Origin: Paenibacillus sp. J5C2022
Lineage (GTDB): Bacteria; Bacillota; Bacilli; Paenibacillales; Paenibacillaceae
Assembly (NCBI RefSeq): GCF_025567625.1
Contig: NZ_JAOQJC010000030.1
Span: forward strand, 1 to 64,000
Reading direction: 5' to 3'
Length of the DNA: 64,000 bases
Part shown: in pieces, positions 53,349-61,508 of the stretch
How the letters are laid out: every line of letters begins with the position of its first letter
Numbering within the stretch: the stretch's first letter is position 1
Program-made: the position numbers and the translations under genes
The notes under the pieces: model-generated
Database searches by the model: none
What the model saw: the letters and a program-made list of their open reading frames with translations, nothing else
Told to the model about the DNA's origin: nothing

Positions 53349-53368
53349 AATGAATGTAAGCATTCATT
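53349..53368. promoter_or_regulatory. Inverted repeat in the transporter / two-component divergent gap
   Basis: AATGAATG-TAAG-CATTCATT is a perfect 8-bp inverted repeat with a 4-bp spacer, centred in the 284-bp gap between the binding-protein gene and the sensor-kinase gene. No T-tract follows, so an operator (for the AraC-type response regulator) is more likely than a terminator. Confidence 0.45.
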
Positions 53369-53494
53369 GATGAATCAGCAATGTAACAATTAGCAGCAAG
53401 AAATAACGGCAATAATTCACAGCAAGTGCAGCTTCAACATGGATAGGCAGAGATCTGTAGCAGGAATCAGCGGCAAATAAGAGGAGCGATAGTA

Positions 53495-55294
53495 ATGAAA
53501 CCGTCATTCCGAGTGCAGAAATACAGTGAATGGAGCATCGTATCGAAGCTGATCATGATGACCGGCTTGCTGCTCTTCCTGACCGTCTTCTTCGCATCCT
53601 ATCTGTCCTATACGCGATATACCCGGGACTTCCAGCAGCAATCCGCCGACAAGGTCCAGCAAATTATCGATCAGGTATCCCTGAACATGGATACGTACCT
53701 GGACGACTTGTACAGGCTGACCTTGTTCCCTTATCGCAATGCAGGCATTATGCAGGCACTGGAAGAGCCGCCGGCCAAGACGGAGCTGGCGCAGCTGGAG
53801 AAGCGGCGACTGATCGAGAACTTCCTGGACGAGATGATGATCTATCCCCGCGAAGACATTCTCCGCGTCTCCATCGTCACCGACGCCATCTACTCCAGTG
53901 CCCGTCTCCCTACCAAGCTTGTGCCCGACGAGAATATGGAGGCTTACGATTGGTACAAGCGGGCGCTGGCATCCCAGGAATACATCTTCGTCTCTGCACG
54001 CGACAACGAATTCAGCCGCAGCAGCGGCAATGTGCAAGTATTCTCGGTCGTCAAGCAGCTGAGAAGCATCAGCAATTCCCAGCATATACTCGGTGTGATC
54101 AAAGCAGACGCCAACTATAAAGGCATCGAAGACATTATGGAGAAAGCCAAAATGAGCGAAGGCGGAGGGCTGTTCATTCTGGACGAGCAGCGCGAGTTCA
54201 TCTACGCCTCCAATCCCATGCACAAAAACATTGCGCTGTCGGTCCTGTCCGACAGGAACGCCGCATCGCATAAAGGGTATATCGTCAACAGTACGACCAT
54301 TCCCCGCATGCAGTGGCATATCGTCGCCGTGAACTCCATATCCGACATGAACCGGGAAGCGATTCGCACCCGCAATAACGCCTTGCTTCTGTCCATCAGC
54401 GGCGCCCTCATTGCATTAATTGTGCTTGTCTTGCTGGTCCGCCACTTCTTGAAGCCGCTGCTCGCCATCGTCAAGCTGATGAAAGAGGTGGAGCTGGGCC
54501 GGCTGGACGTCACCTTCCAGAGCAATCGCCGCGATGAGATGGGCTATCTGGGGTACGCCTTCAATCGGCTGGTCGGGCGAATCGGCGAGATGCTGCGGGA
54601 GAATACGTCACTGGTCAAGGAGGTGTACGAGTCCAGGCTGCTGCAGCAGGAAGCGCAGATCAACGCCTTGTTCAGCCAGATTCAGCCGCACTTCATCTTC
54701 AACACGCTGAATCTGATCAGCCTGTCCATGCAGTCCGGCAAGAGCGGACAAGCGATCCAGCATATTAACGGCCTCAGCAGCATTCTGCGCGGCATGTCCC
54801 AGTGGGACAAGGAAATTCCGCTGCGTCAGGAGATCGAACTGCTCCACGCCTACTTGGGCATCCAGAGCAGCCGTTACGAAGGACGGCTCCATTACCGGAT
54901 TGACATTGATCCCTCGCTGGCGGATTACCCCGTACCCGCCCTGCTGCTCCAGCCCGTCGTGGAGAATGCCGTCGTTCACGGCTGCGAGCGGAAGAAGGAG
55001 CCGACGACGATAAGCGTTGTCTCCTCCATCCGGGACGGTCGACTGCTTATTGTCTTGCAGGATGACGGGCCGGGAATGGACGGCGACGCGCTGCTGCAGC
55101 TTCGGCGGAAGCTCGACGATTCGGAGGATGCCGGCGGAAGCGCCGACCGGCGGCATGCGGGCATCGGTTTGATTAATGTCAACAAGCGAATCAAGGTCAA
55201 ATACGGCGATGCCTATGGATTGAGCGTAGCAAGCGCACTGAGTGAAGGAACGACCGTCACTTTAGCCATCCCCTATACCGCAGCGAAGGAGTAA
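53495..55294 (+). CDS. YesM-type sensor histidine kinase
   Basis: 599 residues: membrane helix (about 18-40), extracellular Cache-type sensor (about 41-295), second helix (about 298-320), HAMP (LLAIVKLMKEVELGRLDV), a His_kinase domain with phospho-acceptor His in SQIQPHFIFNTLN, and an HATPase_c domain (LLLQPVVENAVVHG, QDDGPGMDG, GIGLINVNKR). AAGAGGAG precedes the ATG. Followed after 7 bp by its AraC-type response regulator. Likely senses an extracellular oligosaccharide and controls the flanking transporter and GH66/GH31 operons. Confidence 0.93.
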   Translation: MKPSFRVQKYSEWSIVSKLIMMTGLLLFLTVFFASYLSYTRYTRDFQQQSADKVQQIIDQVSLNMDTYLDDLYRLTLFPYRNAGIMQALEEPPAKTELAQLEKRRLIENFLDEMMIYPREDILRVSIVTDAIYSSARLPTKLVPDENMEAYDWYKRALASQEYIFVSARDNEFSRSSGNVQVFSVVKQLRSISNSQHILGVIKADANYKGIEDIMEKAKMSEGGGLFILDEQREFIYASNPMHKNIALSVLSDRNAASHKGYIVNSTTIPRMQWHIVAVNSISDMNREAIRTRNNALLLSISGALIALIVLVLLVRHFLKPLLAIVKLMKEVELGRLDVTFQSNRRDEMGYLGYAFNRLVGRIGEMLRENTSLVKEVYESRLLQQEAQINALFSQIQPHFIFNTLNLISLSMQSGKSGQAIQHINGLSSILRGMSQWDKEIPLRQEIELLHAYLGIQSSRYEGRLHYRIDIDPSLADYPVPALLLQPVVENAVVHGCERKKEPTTISVVSSIRDGRLLIVLQDDGPGMDGDALLQLRRKLDDSEDAGGSADRRHAGIGLINVNKRIKVKYGDAYGLSVASALSEGTTVTLAIPYTAAKE

Positions 55295-55301
55295 ACCAGA
55301 C

Positions 55302-56945
55302 ATGTATAAGCTGATTATCGTTGACGACGAGCCCCTTACCCGGAATTATATAAAGGCCAATGCCGGACAGCTTAGCGAACATTGGGAATGTGTCGGAGAA
55401 GCCGGCGACGGCGAAGAGGCGCTGGCTGTTATAGACGGATTGGAACATATCGATCTCGTCATTACCGATATCAAGATGCCGGGCATGTCAGGGCTGGAGC
55501 TCGCCCGTCAATTGTCGGAGCGCAGAGACCGTCCTCACATCATCATCTTGTCCGGCTACGACGAGTTCGCCATGGCCAAGGAAGCTATGGCTTACGGCGT
55601 GAATGATTACTTGCTGAAGCCGATTGTGAATGAAGAGCTGGCCTCCGTGCTGAATAAGCTGGCCTTGAGGCTGGTCGCTGAAGCTTCCGACCGAGCTGCG
55701 ATCAAGACATTGCAGGCGTTATCGGAGCAGTCTCGCGAAGACGTCGCCCGCAACTTCCTGCGCGCTATCGCTTATGACAACAACAGCGAGATCCGGATGC
55801 TGTATCCCATCCTTCACCGTCTGAAGCTCAGCCTGCTGGAAGCGGAAGGCGCCATGCTTGTCGTGGAGTTGGACGGATACGCCATGCTGGAACGCGATAT
55901 CTCCCCCAGCGACTATGCCCTGTACCGGTACATTGTTCATCAGACGGCCATGGAGCTGGCCGAAGCAGAGACGGGAACCATCGCCTTTATCGATAATGAG
56001 GAAAGGACCGTCATGCTTGTTCCCGGCGACGATGCGGACGATGTCGGCCGCAGATGCGATGAGTTGTTCCGCCGGCTGTCCGGCAGCATCGTCTCCATGA
56101 CAGGGCTGCGGCTGTGGGGCGCTCGCGGCTCCTCTGAGCTGGATGTGCTGCAGCTCGGCGTCTCTTACCGGAGAGCCTGCCGGACGCTGAAGCACAGCGT
56201 ATTCGCAGCTCCTCTCTCCTCAGCGGAGCTGCTTGCCGACAATACCAATCTGGACGAGCGGGTCAGGCAGTTGGACAAGGACATCGCCTCTATGCAAGGT
56301 GCGTTGCACGACAACAATGAAGTACAGCTTCACACCTCTCTTCTCAAGCTGATGAAAGCAGAAGACCCCGTTGATCGAACCGGACTTCTTCGGCTTGGCG
56401 TCTATATGCTCGCAGCTTTGGCAGTGAACAGCCGGGCGGGAGAGCGAATGATTGCACAGGAGGCCGTGCATCGTTCCCTGAAGCAACTGAAGCAGCGGTG
56501 CACGGCGGCGGCTTACCAGATAGAGGATGCCGCACAGCTGCTGCGGGAAGTGCTGGAGCCTCTATACGGCGGCTATTGGAGGAATGCGGAGCATGCGCTG
56601 CAGGAGAACAGCGGCAAGGAGCATGATATTGTGACGAAAGTAAAGGATTACATTTTGGCTCATTACTCCGAACCGCTTAGCCTTGCGCTGATTGCGGAGA
56701 AAATGAATATGTCCTCCGGCTATTTGAGCAGCCTGTTTCATAGCAATACCGGCGAGTCGTATATCAAATTTCTGACCCGGGTGCGCATGGAGCATGCGGC
56801 CTCCCTGCTCCGGACTAAGCCGGACGAGAAGGTGTACGACGTCGCCGATAAGGCCGGCTACACAAGCGTCAAGCATTTCTCCTACGTATTCAAGCAGCAC
56901 TTCGGCATGCCGCCGGGCGAATACCAGGAGAAGAGCCGCAGATGA
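55302..56945 (+). CDS. AraC-type response regulator (YesN-like)
   Basis: 547 residues. Receiver domain with Asp8/Asp9 acidic pocket (VDDE), phospho-acceptor Asp56 in VITDIKMPG, and Lys in YLLKPI. A long middle segment (about 130-430), then a C-terminal AraC DNA-binding domain (LSLALIAEKMNMSSGYLSSLFHS and VYDVADKAGYTSVKHFSYVFKQHFG). AAGGAG lies 10 nt before the ATG. Pairs with the upstream YesM-type kinase. Confidence 0.93.
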   Translation: MYKLIIVDDEPLTRNYIKANAGQLSEHWECVGEAGDGEEALAVIDGLEHIDLVITDIKMPGMSGLELARQLSERRDRPHIIILSGYDEFAMAKEAMAYGVNDYLLKPIVNEELASVLNKLALRLVAEASDRAAIKTLQALSEQSREDVARNFLRAIAYDNNSEIRMLYPILHRLKLSLLEAEGAMLVVELDGYAMLERDISPSDYALYRYIVHQTAMELAEAETGTIAFIDNEERTVMLVPGDDADDVGRRCDELFRRLSGSIVSMTGLRLWGARGSSELDVLQLGVSYRRACRTLKHSVFAAPLSSAELLADNTNLDERVRQLDKDIASMQGALHDNNEVQLHTSLLKLMKAEDPVDRTGLLRLGVYMLAALAVNSRAGERMIAQEAVHRSLKQLKQRCTAAAYQIEDAAQLLREVLEPLYGGYWRNAEHALQENSGKEHDIVTKVKDYILAHYSEPLSLALIAEKMNMSSGYLSSLFHSNTGESYIKFLTRVRMEHAASLLRTKPDEKVYDVADKAGYTSVKHFSYVFKQHFGMPPGEYQEKSRR

Positions 56946-57047
56946 GGGCAGACTGCGCATAGGGGCAAGACTGTGCATGGGGGCAGACTGCGCCCCCCGG
57001 ACCCATTCGTATGTCTGTAGGCTTATGAATTCGACCTCCGGTCGATT

Positions 57048-57237
57048 AACTAACTGGATTTCATGTCATTATTTTCATTGAAATGTTTCTACTTGCCATA
57101 ACTAACTGGATTTCATGCTACTCTTTCGGACGATTATGGCGATCTTTTATGATATAGACTGAATTAACTGCACAAAATCCATTTGCGGCGTCCTGCAAAG
57201 ACAATATGGCTTCATTAGTAACACAAAATCCAGTTAG
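57048..57237. repeat. ~52-bp-period intergenic repeat, copy C
   Basis: AACTAACTGGATTTCATG starts at 57048 and 57100 (52 bp apart). On the opposite strand CACAAAATCC starts at 57171 and 57222 (51 bp apart). The core is the reverse complement of the repeat at 11681-11746. Confidence 0.7.
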
Positions 57238-57420
57238 CTGCCTGTGCGCCAACTCCCGCACCAGCCTCTGCACCAACCTATGACCATCCTGTTCACCGAT
57301 CTCCGCACCAGTTTCCACACCAGCTTCAGCACCAACTTGCTCATCAATATCTGCACCAGCTTCTGCACGAGCTAGTTCAACAACTTGAGTACCGACGTCA
57401 TACGCCATCGCAGTGCGCAT
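57118..57420 (-). CDS. Questionable small ORF with internal Glu/Gly/Ala-rich repeats
   Basis: 100 codons. The ATG at 57420 follows AAGGGGG at about 9 nt. The N-terminal half contains near-repeats such as AGADIDEQVGAEAGVETGAEIGEQ-like units (split here: GADIDEQV, GAEIGEQD). The C-terminal third overlaps the ~52-bp repeat, so the original 3' end may have been replaced. No family recognised; may be non-coding. Confidence 0.3.
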   Translation of the reverse strand: MRTAMAYDVGTQVVELARAEAGADIDEQVGAEAGVETGAEIGEQDGHRLVQRLVRELAHRQLTGFCVTNEAILSLQDAANGFCAVNSVYIIKDRHNRPKE

Positions 57421-57557
57421 GCCTTGTTCCCCCTTATGCCAGTTCTTGCAGCTGTCCTGGTGTAGTCAGCCACATTATTGCAACATCTCACCATCACTAA
57501 CTATTTCTTTCCTTCAACTTGCACAGACTTCTTTTCTCACTTCTACAGACGCAAATG

Positions 57558-57591
57558 GATGCCCCCGTGCAGAACAATCTGCGGGGGCATC
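57558..57591 (-). terminator. Hairpin downstream of the GH31 gene
   Basis: GATGCCCCC and GGGGGCATC pair, with GCAGA/TCTGC continuing the stem beyond a 2-nt bulge and an ACAA loop. The U-tract is poor, but the stem is strong and it lies 50 bp after the GH31 stop codon. Confidence 0.65.
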
Positions 57592-57641
57592 CCTCTATCC
57601 ATTCATTTCACTTATGACCATTCTTCTGTCAACAGAAGCTC

Positions 57642-60600
57642 TTATTCCTTCGTCAAGCGCACATCGTCAATATGAAGCACCGTTCCGCCAGGCGAGTCCA
57701 TATAGAAGCCTACGTCCACCTGTCCGCTGGTCACGTAAATATTGTCGATGCTGATATACTTCCATACGCCGTCATTGGTTATATTCTCATATATATCCGT
57801 GCCACCGTATCCGCTAATCTCCGCCCGTGCCGTCGTCGGATTGGCGTACTGCATGCGTACCCATGCTTCCAGTTTGTAGTAGCTGTTGTTCACCGGCACG
57901 TTCACCACTTGATGGATAGACTGCTGATATGCGCTGGCAGAATAAATGTACGCCCGCTTATTCTCCGTCCAAGGGGATTGCGGCGGATGAGAGCCCGAAC
58001 CGCTGTCTACACCGTACGCAAGCGCCTGTCCGCCGGGATGCCATTCTGTCCAGTTGCTGCCGTATCCGTCAGCCCGCTCGAAGTCGCCGTTATCCAGCAG
58101 ATTCAACTCCTCGAACGGAGCAGCCGGCGTACCGGCCGACACCAGCAGCCGATCCAGATTGACATTGCCGCTGTCGGCTCCGTCATACTTGAACGCAATC
58201 GTATTCGTGCCTGCTGCCAGCGTCAACGTCTGTACATTGTCCTGCCATACGTCCCAGCTGGCGCCCGGGCTTGTGAGGCTCGCTTGCGCCACATCGACAC
58301 CGTTCACATACGTGCTGAGCGTCTTCGTGCTGCCCGAACCGTTGGCATAGCGCAGCGATACGTTATAATTGCCGGCTGTCGGCACATCCACCTTGAAGGA
58401 AGCGGCTGCCCCTACGCTCGTCATGCTGTCCACGAACGCCTTGCCGCTGTAGAACTGATGGTTCTCGTTCGTGGACGCACCGCCGGTAAGCTCCGCGCTC
58501 TCCGCCTCGTACTTGCCTGCAATTGCCGCCTTCAGCACCTCGATATAATCCAGATTGATATTGCCGGTGTCGCCGGCATCGGCATAATAGCGGTAGGTAA
58601 TCGTGTTGCGGCCCGCTTCCAGCGGAATGTTCTCACTCACCTTCGACCAGGTGCTCCAGTTCGCCAGATTCGGCAGCGACGCTTGCGCCACCCGCTTGCC
58701 GTTGGCGAAGATGCTTACTGTCTTGGCCGAGCCCGTCGCATTCGCATAGCGAAGGTCAACCTTGTAAGTCCCGCCGACCATCACATCGGCATAGAAGGTG
58801 ACTGCGGCGTCTGCGTTGTCGAAACCGTCGACGAAGCCCGTGCCGGAATATCCGGCATGGTTATTATTGACCGAAGCCATCGTACCCGTCGTCTCGCCCC
58901 ACAGCGAAGCCTCCTCCGCCTCCAGCTTGAACGTGGAGGAGGAAGCGGCTGCGCTGCCGCTAATGACGATGCTTTTGGCGGACCCGCTGCCTGCCGCTAC
59001 TTTGACGTAGGTGACATCCCCGTACTTGTCCTCGCCCGTCGTCCATCCTTCGCCGCTGGCCGCCTTCAGAGCGTCCAGATCGGCATAAGAGGTCAGTCCG
59101 GACCCGTTGCTGGTCACGCCAGTGCCCGCCTTGCCATGCACCTTCAGCACATAATGCTGGACGGCCGGCGTATAGGAGCCTGACTTGCCCGCGACATTCA
59201 TATTGATGCCGCTGCCGCCGTTATCCTGCGCGCTGATGTCCTGCTTGAAGTAAGAGCCGCTCTCATAATTGTAGCTGGTGCCGTCATCGTCATAATAAGT
59301 GAAGCTCGTCGCCGTTGTATCCGGGAACACGTCCACATCAACCGTCGTCACCGCGCTCTGGCCGATATAGTCCTGCACGTCCTGCGAAGGAATGATCGCG
59401 CCCTTCTTAATGAACAGCGGAATGTCCGACCATGTCTCGGCGTTGACGGGATATTGAATCGTCTGTCCTCCGGAGTAGACCTTGCCGGTGAAATAATCCG
59501 TCCACGTGCCCGCCGGCAAGTAGATCGGCTTCACGGTCTGCCCTTCGTCGACGACCGGCGCCGCCAGCATCCAGTCACCGAACATCCAGGCGTCTACATA
59601 ATTTTTCACATTGGCATCTGTCGGGTTGTCGAAAATAAGCGGGCGCACAAGACCTTTGTTCGTCTCGTACGTGCTTCTCTCGTAAGCATACATATACGGA
59701 ATGAGCGAGTAGCGCAGATGAATGGCCGCCTTCGCCGCTTCCTCCGCCGTATTGCCGTAGAACCACGGCTGACGCTGATGATACAGATTGCCGTGAACGC
59801 GGAATACCGGCGTAAGCGCGGCGAACTGCATCCATCTGGCGTACAGCTCCGGACTTGGATTGCTGTCGTTCGGGTTGAAGCCGCCGGTATCCATGCCCCA
59901 CTTCGGCTGTCCGTTGTTCACAGAGGACAGCATGACCGTGCGCTGTTCCTTCATGCCCGAAGCCCAGCCTACCTTGTCGCCCATCTGGAACTGGGCGCCG
60001 ATATCGCCGGACCATAGCGTCGTCGCATAGCGCTGCGCACCGGGATAATAGGTTCTTGCCGTCTGCCATACCCGCTGCGTATCGCTCGTATAAGCGCGCT
60101 GTCCCTCGTACATCGCTTGCGACAGATGGCCGGTCGTGAAGTTGCCGAACCACCACTGGGCGGCGCCGGAGGACACCTTGTCCGTCTCGTCGTTCCACCA
60201 GCCGACGATGCCCTTGTCGTAAGCCGCCTCGGAATGGTCCCAATACCATGACCGCATGCCTGCGTTATAGGGATCAATGCTCCTTACCAGCACAGGAATA
60301 AAGTAATCGGAGTATTCGCTGTGCCCGGGATACCAATACCCCGCCGCATCCGCGTCGTAATATTGGCTCGTTCTGGTATTGCTGGCATCCTCGGTCACAA
60401 TTCTCGGCTTCGTAATGCCGATCATCTTGATTCCTTTCGCATCCATCGTCGATTTCAGCGCAGTAGTGCCGGCATCGGGGAAGTTCGTCGTATTCCAGGC
60501 GAATTCGCCGTAGCCGGTCTCCCCGTACTTCTTCCAGTCGTAATCCAGCCCGTAGCCGTCGATCGGAATGTTGCGGGCGCGGTACGTATCCACCATATTC

Positions 60601-61490
60601 GTCATCTCGGTCTGGTTCGTATCCCACTCGAAGTTCATGAAGCCGAGCGACCACTTCGGCAGCATCGGCGCCTTGCCTGTTACCTCCGAGAAGCCATCCA
60701 TAATCTCATCCGGGCTGCCGACGAACGCATAGTATTCCAAGTCCGTCTTGCTGTAGCGCCGCCCCTCTGTCGGCGTGCCGCCATAGTAGAATTCCAGCTT
60801 GCCCGTATTGTCGGTGTAAGGGTAACCGCCGTCGCCGTCCACCAGGATGCCGTATCCCGCCGTCGACCAGATGAACGGTCCGCCGGAATCGCCTTGATGG
60901 CCGGCATGCGCGGGATGGTTGCTGGAATTACGTATAATGTCAGGCGCGCTTTCGTTGGCGTTATAGCTTCTGATGCCGTAGACGTTGTGGCTCGTATGAT
61001 GCTGGAAGCGCACGCCGTCGTAGAAGACGCCGCCTGCCGCCGGCTCCCACAGCAGCGTTGTGCCGTCCGCCTTCTTGATCGTTATGCGGGCGGGATTTTT
61101 GGCGATCTCCACCTTCATCTTCGACGTTGTGATGACGATAGGATCTCCCGATGTGTCGATCGTCGAGCCGACCGTCGTCCACGTCTTGGCAGGATCGATC
61201 ATCGGCGTATCGGCGCTCGGCGTCACATTGTTCGGCCGATATGACACCTTCACGATATCGTCGCGCAATATATCGAAGATAAGCATGTCGTCATTCGGCT
61301 CCGCGCCGTTGTCGATCGTCAGCCACAGCGTATCGGAGGCGGAAGCGACGCCGGTCACATTGCCGAGCGCACTGACGTAAGCGGACGCCTTCGGCCCCGA
61401 TGCCGGCAGCAGCAGCGCGGTCATAAGCGAGAGAGCGAGCGCGAACAGCGCCGATCTTCTCATTCCTTGTCCATACCTTTTACCCGTCAT
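57642..61490 (-). CDS. Secreted GH31 6-alpha-glucosyltransferase-like enzyme with CBM35 modules
   Basis: 1282 residues from the ATG at 61490 (GGGGTG six bases upstream). Signal peptide ends near KASA (about 37). GH31 catalytic domain about 45-750: nucleophile Asp434 in GWWNDETD, acid/base Asp496 in LWSGDIGA, and GLDYDW in the active-site barrel. Two CBM35-like modules follow (about 870-1000 and 1005-1135), then a further C-terminal CBM-like domain (LLDNGDFERADG). Length and layout match 6-alpha-glucosyltransferases of Bacillus globisporus (CtsZ, about 1284 residues) and Paenibacillus sp. 598K, which build alpha-1,6 chains from alpha-1,4-glucans. Follows the GH66 gene by 18 bp, so the products are made together. 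Confidence 0.88.
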   Translation of the reverse strand: MTGKRYGQGMRRSALFALALSLMTALLLPASGPKASAYVSALGNVTGVASASDTLWLTIDNGAEPNDDMLIFDILRDDIVKVSYRPNNVTPSADTPMIDPAKTWTTVGSTIDTSGDPIVITTSKMKVEIAKNPARITIKKADGTTLLWEPAAGGVFYDGVRFQHHTSHNVYGIRSYNANESAPDIIRNSSNHPAHAGHQGDSGGPFIWSTAGYGILVDGDGGYPYTDNTGKLEFYYGGTPTEGRRYSKTDLEYYAFVGSPDEIMDGFSEVTGKAPMLPKWSLGFMNFEWDTNQTEMTNMVDTYRARNIPIDGYGLDYDWKKYGETGYGEFAWNTTNFPDAGTTALKSTMDAKGIKMIGITKPRIVTEDASNTRTSQYYDADAAGYWYPGHSEYSDYFIPVLVRSIDPYNAGMRSWYWDHSEAAYDKGIVGWWNDETDKVSSGAAQWWFGNFTTGHLSQAMYEGQRAYTSDTQRVWQTARTYYPGAQRYATTLWSGDIGAQFQMGDKVGWASGMKEQRTVMLSSVNNGQPKWGMDTGGFNPNDSNPSPELYARWMQFAALTPVFRVHGNLYHQRQPWFYGNTAEEAAKAAIHLRYSLIPYMYAYERSTYETNKGLVRPLIFDNPTDANVKNYVDAWMFGDWMLAAPVVDEGQTVKPIYLPAGTWTDYFTGKVYSGGQTIQYPVNAETWSDIPLFIKKGAIIPSQDVQDYIGQSAVTTVDVDVFPDTTATSFTYYDDDGTSYNYESGSYFKQDISAQDNGGSGINMNVAGKSGSYTPAVQHYVLKVHGKAGTGVTSNGSGLTSYADLDALKAASGEGWTTGEDKYGDVTYVKVAAGSGSAKSIVISGSAAASSSTFKLEAEEASLWGETTGTMASVNNNHAGYSGTGFVDGFDNADAAVTFYADVMVGGTYKVDLRYANATGSAKTVSIFANGKRVAQASLPNLANWSTWSKVSENIPLEAGRNTITYRYYADAGDTGNINLDYIEVLKAAIAGKYEAESAELTGGASTNENHQFYSGKAFVDSMTSVGAAASFKVDVPTAGNYNVSLRYANGSGSTKTLSTYVNGVDVAQASLTSPGASWDVWQDNVQTLTLAAGTNTIAFKYDGADSGNVNLDRLLVSAGTPAAPFEELNLLDNGDFERADGYGSNWTEWHPGGQALAYGVDSGSGSHPPQSPWTENKRAYIYSASAYQQSIHQVVNVPVNNSYYKLEAWVRMQYANPTTARAEISGYGGTDIYENITNDGVWKYISIDNIYVTSGQVDVGFYMDSPGGTVLHIDDVRLTKE

Positions 61491-61508
61491 ATATGGCACC
61501 CCTTTCGG

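Noticed and set aside
57672..59183. 503-codon plus-strand ORF opposite the GH31 gene
   Set aside because: Shadow frame in GC-rich DNA; Arg/His-rich content with no recognisable family.
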